NCBI RefSeq assembly: GCF_025150745.1
Contig: NZ_CP102282.1
Span: 631,501-695,500 of the forward strand
Direction: 5' to 3'
Length of the DNA stretch: 64,000 nt
Source: Eubacterium ventriosum
Lineage (GTDB): Bacteria; Bacillota; Clostridia; Lachnospirales; Lachnospiraceae
Below, piece by piece: positions 34,614 to 43,452 of the stretch. The notes under the pieces are model-generated. The model was not told the DNA's origin, ran no database searches, and worked only from the letters and a program-made list of their open reading frames with translations. A program made the position numbers and the translations under genes. The stretch's first letter is position 1. Each line of letters starts with the position of its first letter.

Positions 34614-35703
34614 AGTTGGAATTTTAACATTCCATAGAGCTAATAATTACGGAGCAGTTTTGCAAGCTTATGCATTGCAAACATATTTAGAAACTATAGG
34701 AGTGAATGCAGAAATAGTGGACTATAGGAGTGCATATTTAGAAAAGGCTTACAGAGGACATTCTTTGGCAAATAAGGATATTAAAAAGTTACTACGTGAC
34801 CTATCTGATTGGCCAATAAGATATTTAAAAAATAAAGCATTTGAAAAATACAGAAAGCAATATTTGAATTTGAGCAAAACTTACTTAGAAAATAATGTTA
34901 TTGAATCAAATAATATGTATGATTATTTTTTGTTTGGAAGCGATCAAATTTGGAATTATAATTTGTCAGGAAAAGATAGCAATTATCTAGGGGCGTTTGT
35001 TTCAGATAAGAAAAAATTAAATTCATATGCAGCGAGTTTTGGAACATATAGAACAAGAGAAAAAGAATATTTGGAAATGTTAAAACGTTTTAATAAAGTT
35101 TCGGTGAGGGAAGAAAGTGGCCGAAAGTTTTTTAATGAGATTACAAATAGAACAGATACAAAATTAGTTATGGATCCTGTTTTTTTAATAAACGAGAATA
35201 AATGGAAAAGCTTAGTTAATGAAAAAAAAGTAAAGAGATATATTTTTCTATATACATTACAAGGAGAAAAAACAAAGATGAAGGAGGTTGCTCAGTATCT
35301 TGCTGATAGGACAGGATTAAAAATAGTGGAAATGCAAGCTTGGTTAAGACCAAAACCAAAAAATTTTATACCAAGATACTGTGACACTCCTATAGATTTT
35401 TTAAGCTGGATAAGTGGAGCTGATTATGTTATTACAGATTCTTTCCATTGTACAGCTTTTTCAATTATATTTAAAAAAAAGTTTTGGGTAAAGATAGCCG
35501 AGTGCTCAGAAATAAGTGATAGCAGAGTAGGCAATTTGCTTCATTTATTACATTTAGAAGAAAGAGTTATAGGTAAAAATTTGGAAAAATGGGATATAGA
35601 TGCTATGCCGAAATATGAAGAAGCACTAGATAAACTAAAGGAAGAAATAAATTTTTCTAAAGAGTTTGTTAATACAATAATAAAAGGGGAGAAAATTAAG
35701 TGA
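34594..35703 (+). CDS. Polysaccharide pyruvyl transferase family protein (copy 2)
   Basis: 369 residues with the same motif set as copy 1: FHRANNYGAVLQAYAL, FGSDQIWNYN, SYAASFGT, VREESGRKFF, DPVFLIN, TDSFHCTAFSIIF. Overall only moderately similar to copy 1, so they probably act on different sugars. Overlaps the preceding glycosyltransferase by 20 bp and the following gene by 4 bp, so tightly coupled. Confidence 0.92.
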   Translation: MGKKANKVGILTFHRANNYGAVLQAYALQTYLETIGVNAEIVDYRSAYLEKAYRGHSLANKDIKKLLRDLSDWPIRYLKNKAFEKYRKQYLNLSKTYLENNVIESNNMYDYFLFGSDQIWNYNLSGKDSNYLGAFVSDKKKLNSYAASFGTYRTREKEYLEMLKRFNKVSVREESGRKFFNEITNRTDTKLVMDPVFLINENKWKSLVNEKKVKRYIFLYTLQGEKTKMKEVAQYLADRTGLKIVEMQAWLRPKPKNFIPRYCDTPIDFLSWISGADYVITDSFHCTAFSIIFKKKFWVKIAECSEISDSRVGNLLHLLHLEERVIGKNLEKWDIDAMPKYEEALDKLKEEINFSKEFVNTIIKGEKIK

Positions 35704-36941
35704 AATCACGATTAACTTTAAATAATTTAATAGCAGGATTACAAACTTTTTTTATTTGTATGACTTTATATGCAGGAGAAAAAGGCATTATGGGATATGC
35801 AGGAGAAAAATTAATCCTTGCTATTGTATTTTCACTTATAGGTGTATTTTTGAATAAAAAAAGAGTCAAAATAAATAGAAGATTTAAAGCATTAATAGTT
35901 ATGACGTGTCTGATGGCTGTAGTAATTACCTATAGCTATTTTCATAGTTATTGTCCAGAAGTAACGTTTCCATATTGGTTGAGATTTATATTTGTTGTAC
36001 TTTTTTCTTGTATATGTTTTGATGTTGACTATGTTTTGAAATTGTGTGAATATTTACAGAAAATTGGAGTATTTATTGCAGTGATATATATTGTGACATG
36101 GCCAGTTATGGGACGTGATGCGGGAATATATATGGATTACCAGTATACAGCTCAGGTTGTATCATTTTCTACAGCTTTTACAGTCACGAAATTATTTAGT
36201 AAAGATTGTAATGTTTTTAGAGAATTGATTAATTTAATGATTTTAATTTTGACAATATTAATTACAGGGAAAAGAATGCTATTTGTAATACCTCTTATTT
36301 TAGTGATTATTATTGCAATCATGTCAAAGGATAACCAAAAATATAAAAAATTTTTTATATTATTGGTTATAGCAATTATAGGAATTGGAACAATAAGTTT
36401 GACAATGCCGTCTGCTTTAAATGCAATTAACCGTTTGCTGGACTCAAGTGGAGATACAAGTTTAAATTCTCGTGTGTATTTTTGGGAATATGCAATGATG
36501 TTATGGTCAAGAAATAAAATATTTGGAATAGGATTTGCTTGCTTTCCAAGACATATAGCAACAGCAGGTGTAAATTTAGCAAAATATCATTATATAAATG
36601 CATGGGCAGCACATAACATATATTACCAAATGTTGGCAGAGATAGGTATAGTTGGAACTGTCGTCTTTTGTAGTGTATTTGTTTTGGGAATAGTTTATAC
36701 AATTTATATTTATAAAAAAATTAAGTCTTTGAACAATACACAATACAGTAGAGTGGTTTTAGTTTCGTTATATTGTCAATTATGGTTTATTATATACGGC
36801 TTTACAGGGAATCCTCTTTACTTGGCAGGACAATTTTTTATAGAAATATTTGGATTGATCCTTATAAGTAGTATTCGAAATAAACTGGTCAAGACGAATG
36901 TTGGATATATAATAAGAGATATAAATAAGAATGAAAATTAA
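35700..36941 (+). CDS. O-antigen ligase / Wzy-type polysaccharide polymerase
   Basis: 413-residue integral membrane protein with about ten to twelve spans, Ile/Phe-rich. One large extracytoplasmic loop contains SLNSRVYFWEYAMMLWSRNKIFGIGF and ..AHNIYYQMLAEIGIVG, the Wzy_C-type (PF04932) pattern with conserved Arg and His. GTG start: AGGGGAG 8 nt upstream makes it clear, overlapping the previous stop. Polymerises lipid-linked repeat units on the outer face of the membrane. Confidence 0.88.
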   Translation: MKSRLTLNNLIAGLQTFFICMTLYAGEKGIMGYAGEKLILAIVFSLIGVFLNKKRVKINRRFKALIVMTCLMAVVITYSYFHSYCPEVTFPYWLRFIFVVLFSCICFDVDYVLKLCEYLQKIGVFIAVIYIVTWPVMGRDAGIYMDYQYTAQVVSFSTAFTVTKLFSKDCNVFRELINLMILILTILITGKRMLFVIPLILVIIIAIMSKDNQKYKKFFILLVIAIIGIGTISLTMPSALNAINRLLDSSGDTSLNSRVYFWEYAMMLWSRNKIFGIGFACFPRHIATAGVNLAKYHYINAWAAHNIYYQMLAEIGIVGTVVFCSVFVLGIVYTIYIYKKIKSLNNTQYSRVVLVSLYCQLWFIIYGFTGNPLYLAGQFFIEIFGLILISSIRNKLVKTNVGYIIRDINKNEN

Positions 36942-36971
36942 TAATAGTTAGTTGATAGATGGAGGTTATAT

Positions 36972-38492
36972 ATGAAAAAATCTAAAGCAAAAAAAAATGT
37001 TGTAGTCGGCTTTACGGGACAATTAATTATATTGCTTTTGGGTATGGTTTTTCCAAGAGTTATCTTAAAAAATTATGGCTCAGATGCAAATGGTCTTATA
37101 AGTACGATAACACAAATTTTTTCATATATGGCACTTCTTGAAGCGGGAATAAGACAAGCAGCAAAAAATGAATTATTCAAATGCATTGCAAAAAAAGATG
37201 AAGAACAAATATCTGTGGTTGCGACAACTGCAAAGCGATATTTTCAGAGAGTGACAGTGTTATATGGAATAGGGGTAATAATTCTTTCTGTAATGGCACC
37301 TGTTTTTGTAGTTAGTAATTTAGATAAAGAGGTGATTTTTTTTGCAGCGTTCTTTGAGGGAGTGGCAGGTGTATTGTCATTCTACTTTGTTCAAACTCCA
37401 TCATCGATTTTATCTGCATTTGGAGAGGATTATGTAAATACAACGGTTGAAGTATTTAATAAAGGTATAAGTTATTTGGTTAGAATAGGCCTTGCAACAG
37501 TAGGAGCGAGTTTGTTTCTATTACAATTTTCTTATTGCATTATAACTATTGCAAAAGTAATATTTTATGTTACATATTTTAGACGAAAATATAAATGGAT
37601 AAATTTTAAAGCGGGAAGTGGAAAGGAAAAATTAAGAGATCGTAATGCATATGTTATTAATGAATTAGCATGGACAATATTTTCTTCAACTGATAACATA
37701 ATACTTTCTACATTTGTAAGTACTAAAATGGCAAGTGTGTATGTTATATATAATATGATATTTAGTGCTTTGAACACATTACTAAATGCAGTATATACAA
37801 GTATAAATTATTTGCTGGGACAGGCATTTCATGAGAATATAAAGAAATATGAAATACTTCATGACAATTTTACTTCAATATTTTTGGGAGGAATGACAAT
37901 TTTAATGTCTATAGCATATATATTAATTTTGCCATTTATAAGCATATATACAAAAGGGGTGTCAGATATTAATTATATATATGCGTCATTGCCGGTATTT
38001 TTTTGCCTGATTAGAATTTTTTCATGGAGCAGATATGTAACAGGAAATCTAACTGGTTTGGCGGGGTATGCGAAACAAACAAGTTATATTTCTATTTTAG
38101 AAGCGTTTATGAATATTTTTATATCGATTGTACTTGTACAAAAAATGGGAATTATGGGAGTCTTAATTGGCTCAACAATAGCATTACCTGTTAAAGTTAT
38201 ATATTGTGCATACATATCTGATAAAAAAGTTATGAATAGATCTTGTAAAAAAACGATAGTTATTTATGGATTAAATTATCTGTTTTTTTTCTCAATTGTA
38301 TTTGCTTCTAGATTCATAAAATTAAGAATAAATACATTTTATGATTTGATTTTTTGGGGAGTAATTATTACAGTTGTGATTGGCATAGCGGGGGGGACAA
38401 TAAATATGATAGCAAATCCAAATCTTTTAAAGTGGTTAACAAATTCATACCTAAGGAAAAAAAGTGAGAATAAAAGTTCATACAAATTGTAG
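36972..38492 (+). CDS. Wzx-like repeat-unit flippase
   Basis: 506 residues with about 12-14 membrane spans; N-terminal KKNVVVGFTGQLIILLLGMVFPRVIL is a usual Wzx/MATE-like opening. The positively charged loops alternate as expected. It would move lipid-linked repeat units to the outer face for the Wzy-like polymerase. GGAGG 8 nt before the ATG. Confidence 0.92.
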   Translation: MKKSKAKKNVVVGFTGQLIILLLGMVFPRVILKNYGSDANGLISTITQIFSYMALLEAGIRQAAKNELFKCIAKKDEEQISVVATTAKRYFQRVTVLYGIGVIILSVMAPVFVVSNLDKEVIFFAAFFEGVAGVLSFYFVQTPSSILSAFGEDYVNTTVEVFNKGISYLVRIGLATVGASLFLLQFSYCIITIAKVIFYVTYFRRKYKWINFKAGSGKEKLRDRNAYVINELAWTIFSSTDNIILSTFVSTKMASVYVIYNMIFSALNTLLNAVYTSINYLLGQAFHENIKKYEILHDNFTSIFLGGMTILMSIAYILILPFISIYTKGVSDINYIYASLPVFFCLIRIFSWSRYVTGNLTGLAGYAKQTSYISILEAFMNIFISIVLVQKMGIMGVLIGSTIALPVKVIYCAYISDKKVMNRSCKKTIVIYGLNYLFFFSIVFASRFIKLRINTFYDLIFWGVIITVVIGIAGGTINMIANPNLLKWLTNSYLRKKSENKSSYKL

Positions 38493-38590
38493 GATGTGTT
38501 CTTTTTTGCTTTTATTGAGATAAAAAATAACATTAAAAATAGAATTAAAAAAATATTTGTAGTTTAATAGGTGCAGGAGATAAATACAAT

Positions 38591-39547
38591 ATGCCAAATA
38601 CGGTTAACACAAGAGTATATGCGGGAAGAATCAAAGAAAAGAAGATAGTGATGAAAAGCTCATCAGGAGGAGCTTTTACAGCAATATCGGATTACTTTAT
38701 AGAAAGAGGAGATGCAGTTATAGCTGCGGTATATGAGTATGATAATTACAATTTAAATTATAAAATAATTCAAAGCAAAAGTGATAGAGACAAAGCTATA
38801 GGATCGAAATATATGCAGAGTCGAATGGGAAATATATATAATGAGGCTTACTATTGGTTGAAACAAAATGTAGACAAAAAGATTTTATTTGTTGGAATGG
38901 GATGTCAAGCAGATGGATTTAGAAAGTTTTGTGAAATGAAAAAAATTCGTGACAGAGTATATATCGTAGATATTGTTTGTCATGGAATGCCTAGTGCAAA
39001 ACTTTGGAAAGAGTATGCAGAATATATTGAAAATAAATATAACGGGAAGATTAAATATCTTACATTTAAAGATAAAAGAAATGGGTGGAAAAATCCGAGT
39101 GCATTAGTTGAAATAGAAGGAAAAGAGATTATGATAAAAGACTATGTGAATGTTTTTTATAGCGGATGTGCATTGCGTCCATATTGTTATAAATGCAAAT
39201 ATGCAACTATTGTAAGAAAAACTGATTTGACAATAGGTGACTTTTGGCATATTGAGGAGACAATTCCAGAATTTTTTGAACCAGAGGGAACTTCATTGTT
39301 TTTGATTCATACAGAATATGGAGTTGAATTATTTAATCATATAAAGCAACGTTTATTTTACAAAAAAAGTGATATTAAGCAGTGCTGGCAATATAATCTA
39401 GAAAGACCAACTGAAAAACCAAAGGATAGAGAAAAATTTTGGAACGATTATAGGAGAGGTGGGATTTTTCTTATCGTTAAAAAATATGGATTAAATTCAC
39501 TTTTTGCAAAAATAAAGTATAGGATAAATAAAATTTCAAGAAAATAG
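38591..39547 (+). CDS. FrhB/FdhB-type protein (coenzyme F420 hydrogenase beta subunit family), intact
   Basis: 318 residues. KSSSGGAFTAISDYFIERG and VGMGCQADGFRKF are the N-domain marks, GSKYMQS a conserved loop, VCHGMPSAKLWKEY and CALRPYCYKCKYATIVRKTDLTIGDFW the C-domain with four Cys that can hold an Fe-S cluster. In F420-lacking bacteria this family is thought to use flavin with ferredoxin electrons. In capsule loci it is often fused to a ferredoxin domain and adjacent to a pyruvyl transferase. Here the ferredoxin domain is a separate gene 21 bp downstream. The frameshifted paralogue at 32901 shares its N-terminal motif. Confidence 0.88.
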   Translation: MPNTVNTRVYAGRIKEKKIVMKSSSGGAFTAISDYFIERGDAVIAAVYEYDNYNLNYKIIQSKSDRDKAIGSKYMQSRMGNIYNEAYYWLKQNVDKKILFVGMGCQADGFRKFCEMKKIRDRVYIVDIVCHGMPSAKLWKEYAEYIENKYNGKIKYLTFKDKRNGWKNPSALVEIEGKEIMIKDYVNVFYSGCALRPYCYKCKYATIVRKTDLTIGDFWHIEETIPEFFEPEGTSLFLIHTEYGVELFNHIKQRLFYKKSDIKQCWQYNLERPTEKPKDREKFWNDYRRGGIFLIVKKYGLNSLFAKIKYRINKISRK

Positions 39548-39567
39548 AAAGGTAGCAAAAAACAGAT

Positions 39568-39756
39568 ATGAAAAAAAAACCAATATTATATAATAGGAAG
39601 GAAGAATGTTGTGGATGTATGGCTTGTTATGCGGTGTGCCCAAAGAAAGCAATTGATATAGTGATTGATGAAGAAGGGTTTGAATATCCTTTAATTAATT
39701 GTGAAAAATGCGTTGGGTGTGGTATCTGCTTAAAGGTCTGCCCAATTAAATCATAA
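39568..39756 (+). CDS. Short 2[4Fe-4S] ferredoxin-type protein, possible remnant of a Fd-FrhB fusion
   Basis: 62 residues with two clusters: CCGCMACYAVCPKKAI and CVGCGICLKVCPIKS. In typical capsule loci this domain is the N-terminus of a longer Fd-FrhB protein; here translation stops immediately after the second cluster. It could work in trans with the upstream FrhB protein, or be the left-over of a fused gene. Ribosome site is poor (AAAGGTAGC at distance). Confidence 0.8.
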   Translation: MKKKPILYNRKEECCGCMACYAVCPKKAIDIVIDEEGFEYPLINCEKCVGCGICLKVCPIKS

Positions 39757-40091
39757 AAATTAAGGTATCTTATAAGTACTAGTGAGACAGTAAAAATGAA
39801 GAATTGATGGGGCAATGTATATGAGACATAGTATTACATTATGTTTAAATTATATTAATGTACAAATACACTGAAATCTTGTTATATATATGGAAGACGG
39901 AAAGAGGATGAGTTATGGCATTGACGCAACAAAGACTCACAGATAGTGGGGGAGTTAAATTAAGATTAGCAATGGAATTAAGAGATGTTTTGATACCAAA
40001 GAACAACTATAAATTAGGGTAGCATTAAAATGAGTATGGAAATATATGAGAATAGGTTGTAATATGATATTAGTTATACGAAAGGTTTACT
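39757..40091. other. Gap after the capsule cassette
   Basis: No gene supported. A small open frame at 39915-40022 (35 residues, MALTQQRLTD..) lacks a ribosome site. Sequence is AT-rich up to about 39900 and less so afterwards; this is the right boundary of the AT-rich polysaccharide block. Confidence 0.45.
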
Positions 40092-40709
40092 ATGGATAAG
40101 GCAAATGAAATAATCACTAAAATCATAAAAGAAGTGCTTACAGCACTTTATCAGCCTTTTGGTGCGGCAGTGCTAATGGCTTTTGTTTCTATGTTTGTTT
40201 TTCTTTATGCAAAGGAACACGGCTGGAAGAAGGGAAGCCTGATTAAAAACATTTTTGGAATATGGTTTAAAAATTTTAAGGAAAGCTCTACATTTAGAAG
40301 GGCTTTTCTTTTAGTGTTTTATTCTACAATGATTCTTTTTAGAACTATTCTGAATAGAGATATTTGGTTTAATCCGTTAGATTATATTATGGGGGGATGG
40401 GGGCTTCATAATTCTGATGGGACCTTGTCTACGGAGCCTATTGAGAATTGCATGCTTTTTATACCTTTTGCTGTGCTTTTGCTTTGGGCATTTAAGGACG
40501 ATATTCTTGGAAGCGATGTAAGGCTTGGAAAGGTTCTATGGAAGTCCACCGTTGTAGTTGGAATTTTTTCTTTTGGAATCGAATTTTCGCAGTTGTTGTT
40601 CCATCTTGGTACGTTCCAAATATCGGATTTGGTGTACAACACGCTGGGCGGAACCGTTGGTGGCGCGGTGTACTATGTGATATATAGGATTAGGCACAAA
40701 GGGGAATGA
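40083..40709 (+). repeat. Long direct repeat, copy 1 (partner 42675-43301)
   Basis: About 627 bp shared at high identity with 42675-43301, beginning at ACGAAAGGTTTACTATGGA just upstream of each VanZ-like gene and ending at its stop. The two copies are in the same orientation, about 2.6 kb apart, and flank the dehydratase gene. Confidence 0.9.
40092..40709 (+). CDS. VanZ-like membrane protein (copy 1)
   Basis: 205 residues. Three to four hydrophobic spans, with FLLVFYSTMILFRTILNRDIWFNP (PF04892-like) and GIEFSQLLFHLGTFQISDLVYNTLGGTVGG, the usual C-terminal VanZ pattern. Function of stand-alone VanZ-like proteins is unclear; teicoplanin resistance should not be inferred from the fold alone. 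About 93% identical by eye to the copy at 42684. Ribosome site AAAGG. Confidence 0.88.
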   Translation: MDKANEIITKIIKEVLTALYQPFGAAVLMAFVSMFVFLYAKEHGWKKGSLIKNIFGIWFKNFKESSTFRRAFLLVFYSTMILFRTILNRDIWFNPLDYIMGGWGLHNSDGTLSTEPIENCMLFIPFAVLLLWAFKDDILGSDVRLGKVLWKSTVVVGIFSFGIEFSQLLFHLGTFQISDLVYNTLGGTVGGAVYYVIYRIRHKGE

Positions 40710-40882
40710 TGGATACTACAGTTGATATTTTTGGCTTTTACGTGTATAACATAAGTACCAAGAGGAAAACTCTTCCTATAAAACAGGATATGAAGCATAA
40801 GGAGTTTGCTTCCGTTGTACTGGCAACGTTAAAACTTTACATCAACTCTTTAGCACAGTGGATAATAAAGCTGAGTGGGTGA
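40709..40882 (+). CDS. Possible small ORF coupled to VanZ copy 1
   Basis: 57 residues (MDTTVDIFGFYVYNIST...), with its ATG overlapping the VanZ stop (TGATGG). Unrecognised. The second VanZ copy lacks such a follower, so it may be the remainder of a broken gene. Confidence 0.25.
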   Translation: MDTTVDIFGFYVYNISTKRKTLPIKQDMKHKEFASVVLATLKLYINSLAQWIIKLSG

Positions 40883-40937
40883 GAGGCTTATGATTGATGG
40901 AAAGCATCACAATTAAACCAGCTATTTTGTATTTTTG

Positions 40938-40973
40938 GAGAAACCTTAGATAAAAGAGGTTTCTCTTTTTTTA
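40938..40973 (+). terminator. Terminator downstream of VanZ copy 1
   Basis: GAGAAACCT (40938-40946) pairs with AGGTTTCTC (40957-40965), with T-run after it. Confidence 0.85.
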
Positions 40974-41077
40974 ACCCCAAAAAGAACTTGTGTTCGAATA
41001 AAGGGAGTGGTATAATTAACTGTAGAAATTTAATAATGGATACATATAATATAGTTAAAGTAGATTAAACGAAGTGT

Positions 41078-41236
41078 ATGATACTTATTGCTATAGTTAT
41101 GTCTTTGTTAACGTCAATATTTTACGTATATTTTTGGGGAATAAGAACCTTGATGGCTCATAATTGTAATATTCAATACGAATCAGTTTGGTTCATAAGA
41201 AAGGAAATTACTTTCGAAAAATATAGAAAAAAGTAA
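41078..41236 (+). CDS. Possible small membrane protein
   Basis: 52 residues: MILIAIVMSLLTSIFYVYFWGI then a charged tail ending FEKYRKK. One membrane span. Ribosome site is weak (GAAGTG). Not recognised. Confidence 0.35.
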   Translation: MILIAIVMSLLTSIFYVYFWGIRTLMAHNCNIQYESVWFIRKEITFEKYRKK

Positions 41237-41241
41237 AAAAA

Positions 41242-41424
41242 ATGGATTCAAATGATATTACAGATACAATGATAGCAGAACTATATAAATTGAATTATAT
41301 AAATAAAATGAAAATGAGATTTATTAGTAAAACAATAAAAGCATTTGGAGCATCAATAATAATATTGGTTATTATATTAGCGTATGTAGGTATAGTTAAT
41401 ATGATGAATGTAGTTAATAAATAG
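41242..41424 (+). CDS. Possible small membrane protein
   Basis: 60 residues: soluble N-terminus, then a C-terminal span (ASIIILVIILAYVGIVNMM). Begins 5 bp after the preceding small ORF, so the two would form a pair, but it has no recognisable ribosome site except through coupling. Not recognised. Confidence 0.35.
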   Translation: MDSNDITDTMIAELYKLNYINKMKMRFISKTIKAFGASIIILVIILAYVGIVNMMNVVNK

Positions 41425-41491
41425 AGGCAGGAAAAATGGCAAGGTCGATTATTGATGTGTGCAGTATTGCAATAAAATAAGATTGGAATTT

Positions 41492-41543
41492 CTCGACTAA
41501 AGAATTAAAAAATTAATCAAGGATAGTCAAGAATTTAGTCGAG
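41492..41543. promoter_or_regulatory. Inverted repeat upstream of the dehydratase
   Basis: CTCGACTAAA (41492-41501) and TTTAGTCGAG (41534-41543) are perfect inverted copies with a 32-nt loop, 78 bp before the gene. Could be an operator or leader hairpin. Confidence 0.35.
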
Positions 41544-41620
41544 GATTTAGTTAAGGATAAGGAATTATTGAACTAATTTTGCCTTTGGAACAAATATTAG
41601 TTTTTTAGGAGCAAACAATT

Positions 41621-42640
41621 ATGAACATTATCGTAACCGGTGGAGCCGGATTTATCGGAAGTAACTTTGTATTTCATATGTTGAATACATATCCTGATTA
41701 TAGAATTATTTGTGTGGACAAGCTCACTTACGCAGGTAACTTATCCACTCTTGAACCAGTTATGGACAATCCTAATTTCCGTTTTTGCAAAATCGACATT
41801 TGCGACAGAGATGCAATTTACGGACTTTTCGAGGAAGAACATCCTGACATGGTTGTTAACTTTGCGGCAGAAAGTCATGTAGACCGTTCAATAGAGAACC
41901 CGGAAGTGTTCCTTAACACTAATATTCTTGGTACTGCAGTTCTTATGGATGCCTGCAGAAAGTATGGTATTAAGCGTTATCATCAGGTATCTACTGACGA
42001 AGTTTATGGCGACCTTCCTCTTGACAGACCTGACTTGTTCTTTACAGAGGAAACACCAATTCATACAAGCAGTCCTTACAGTTCGTCAAAGGCAGGGGCT
42101 GACCTTTTGGTTCTTGCATATCACAGAACTTACGGACTTCCTGTTACAATCAGTAGATGTTCTAATAACTATGGACCATATCACTTCCCAGAGAAGTTGA
42201 TTCCCCTTATGATTGCCAATGCATTAAATGACAAGCCACTTCCTGTATATGGCAAGGGCGAAAATGTTCGTGACTGGTTATATGTTGAAGATCATTGTCG
42301 CGCAATTGACTTGATTATTCACAAGGGAAGAGTTGGCGAAGTTTACAATGTTGGTGGTCACAACGAAATGAAGAACATTGACATTGTTAAGATTATCTGT
42401 AAGGAATTAGGCAAGCCTGAAAGCCTTATTACATACGTAGCTGACAGAAAGGGACACGATATGCGTTACGCAATCGATCCTACTAAGATTCACAACGAAC
42501 TTGGCTGGTTGCCGGAAACTAAGTTTGTTGACGGTATTAAGAAGACTATCAAATGGTATCTTGACAATAAAGAATGGTGGGAAACTATTATTTCGGGAGA
42601 ATACCAGAATTATTATGAAAAGATGTATGGTAACAGATAG
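41621..42640 (+). CDS. rfbB: dTDP-glucose 4,6-dehydratase
   Basis: 339 residues, extended SDR. TGGAGFIGSNF is the NAD-binding loop, FAAESHVDRSIENPE the RmlB signature, STDEVYG the active Thr-Asp-Glu, and YSSSKAGAD contains the catalytic Tyr and Lys. Converts dTDP-glucose to dTDP-4-keto-6-deoxyglucose, the branch-point to dTDP-rhamnose and other deoxysugars. No rfbA, rfbC or rfbD is near in this window, so the rest of the route must be coded elsewhere. GGAG precedes the ATG. Codon use is like the host, unlike the AT-rich cassette. Confidence 0.95.
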   Translation: MNIIVTGGAGFIGSNFVFHMLNTYPDYRIICVDKLTYAGNLSTLEPVMDNPNFRFCKIDICDRDAIYGLFEEEHPDMVVNFAAESHVDRSIENPEVFLNTNILGTAVLMDACRKYGIKRYHQVSTDEVYGDLPLDRPDLFFTEETPIHTSSPYSSSKAGADLLVLAYHRTYGLPVTISRCSNNYGPYHFPEKLIPLMIANALNDKPLPVYGKGENVRDWLYVEDHCRAIDLIIHKGRVGEVYNVGGHNEMKNIDIVKIICKELGKPESLITYVADRKGHDMRYAIDPTKIHNELGWLPETKFVDGIKKTIKWYLDNKEWWETIISGEYQNYYEKMYGNR

Positions 42641-42674
42641 CAATATGTTGCGGTAGAATAGTTATCCATACGAA

Positions 42675-43301
42675 AGGTTTACTATGGACAAAGCAAATGA
42701 TATTATTACTAACATTATAAAAGAGGTGCTTACTGCACTTTATCAACCTTTTGGCGCAGCAGTGCTAATGGCTTTTGTTTCTATGTTTGTTTTTCTTTAC
42801 GCAAGGGAACACGGCTGGAAGAAGGGAAGCCTGATTAAAAATATTTTTGGAACATGGTTTAGAAATTTTAAGGAAAGCTCTACATTTAGAAGGGCTTTCC
42901 TTTTGGTGTTTTATTCTACTATGATTCTTTTTAGAACGATTTTGAATAGAGATATTTGGTTTGATCCGTTAGGCGATGTTATGGGAAAATGGGGGCTTCA
43001 TAATGCTGATGGCACTTTGTGTACGGAGCCTATTGAGAATTTTATGCTTTTTATGCCTTTTGCGGTGCTTTTGCTTTGGGCGTTTAAGGATGAGATTCTT
43101 GGAAGTGATGTAAGACTTGGAAAAGTTCTATGGAAGTCTACCGTGGCAGTTGGAATTTTTTCTTTTGGAATTGAGTTTTCACAGCTACTGTTCCACCTTG
43201 GCACGTTCCAAATATCGGATTTGGTGTACAACACGCTGGGCGGAACCGTTGGCGGCACGGTGTACTATGTGATATATAGGGTTAGACATAAAGGGGAATA
43301 A
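42675..43301 (+). repeat. Long direct repeat, copy 2 (partner 40083-40709)
   Basis: Second copy of the ~627-bp repeat that contains the VanZ-like gene. Homologous recombination between the copies would delete or amplify the segment with the dehydratase gene. Confidence 0.9.
42684..43301 (+). CDS. VanZ-like membrane protein (copy 2)
   Basis: 205 residues, same length and spans as copy 1; substitutions are few and mostly conservative (for example DPLGDVMGKWGLHNADG where copy 1 has NPLDYIMGGWGLHNSDG). Both copies keep the frame, so both may be functional. 44 bp after the dehydratase gene. Confidence 0.88.
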   Translation: MDKANDIITNIIKEVLTALYQPFGAAVLMAFVSMFVFLYAREHGWKKGSLIKNIFGTWFRNFKESSTFRRAFLLVFYSTMILFRTILNRDIWFDPLGDVMGKWGLHNADGTLCTEPIENFMLFMPFAVLLLWAFKDEILGSDVRLGKVLWKSTVAVGIFSFGIEFSQLLFHLGTFQISDLVYNTLGGTVGGTVYYVIYRVRHKGE

Positions 43302-43355
43302 AACCAAAAAAGGAGCCGAAAAAAATAGCTGAAAGAAAACAGAAAATATTAAGTC

Positions 43356-43386
43356 AATCAGGGCTGGCATTGCACCAGCCCTGATT
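43356..43386. terminator. Hairpin between convergent genes
   Basis: AATCAGGGCTGG and CCAGCCCTGATT form a perfect 12-bp stem with a 7-nt loop between the convergent VanZ copy 2 and the minus-strand MBL-fold gene. Only weak T-runs flank it. Confidence 0.7.
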
Positions 43387-43452
43387 CTCTAAAAACTATT
43401 ATATAAATATTATCTGTGAAATAAGCCAAAAAGTTAAGAGATTTTGTATCTC

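Noticed and set aside
35700-35703. GTG start of the Wzy-like gene as an annotation error
   Set aside because: AGGGGAG is at ideal distance and no ATG is better placed; the GTG is probably real.
40092-43301. Glycopeptide resistance from VanZ-like genes
   Set aside because: Stand-alone VanZ-like proteins are widespread and no vanHAX-type genes are present.
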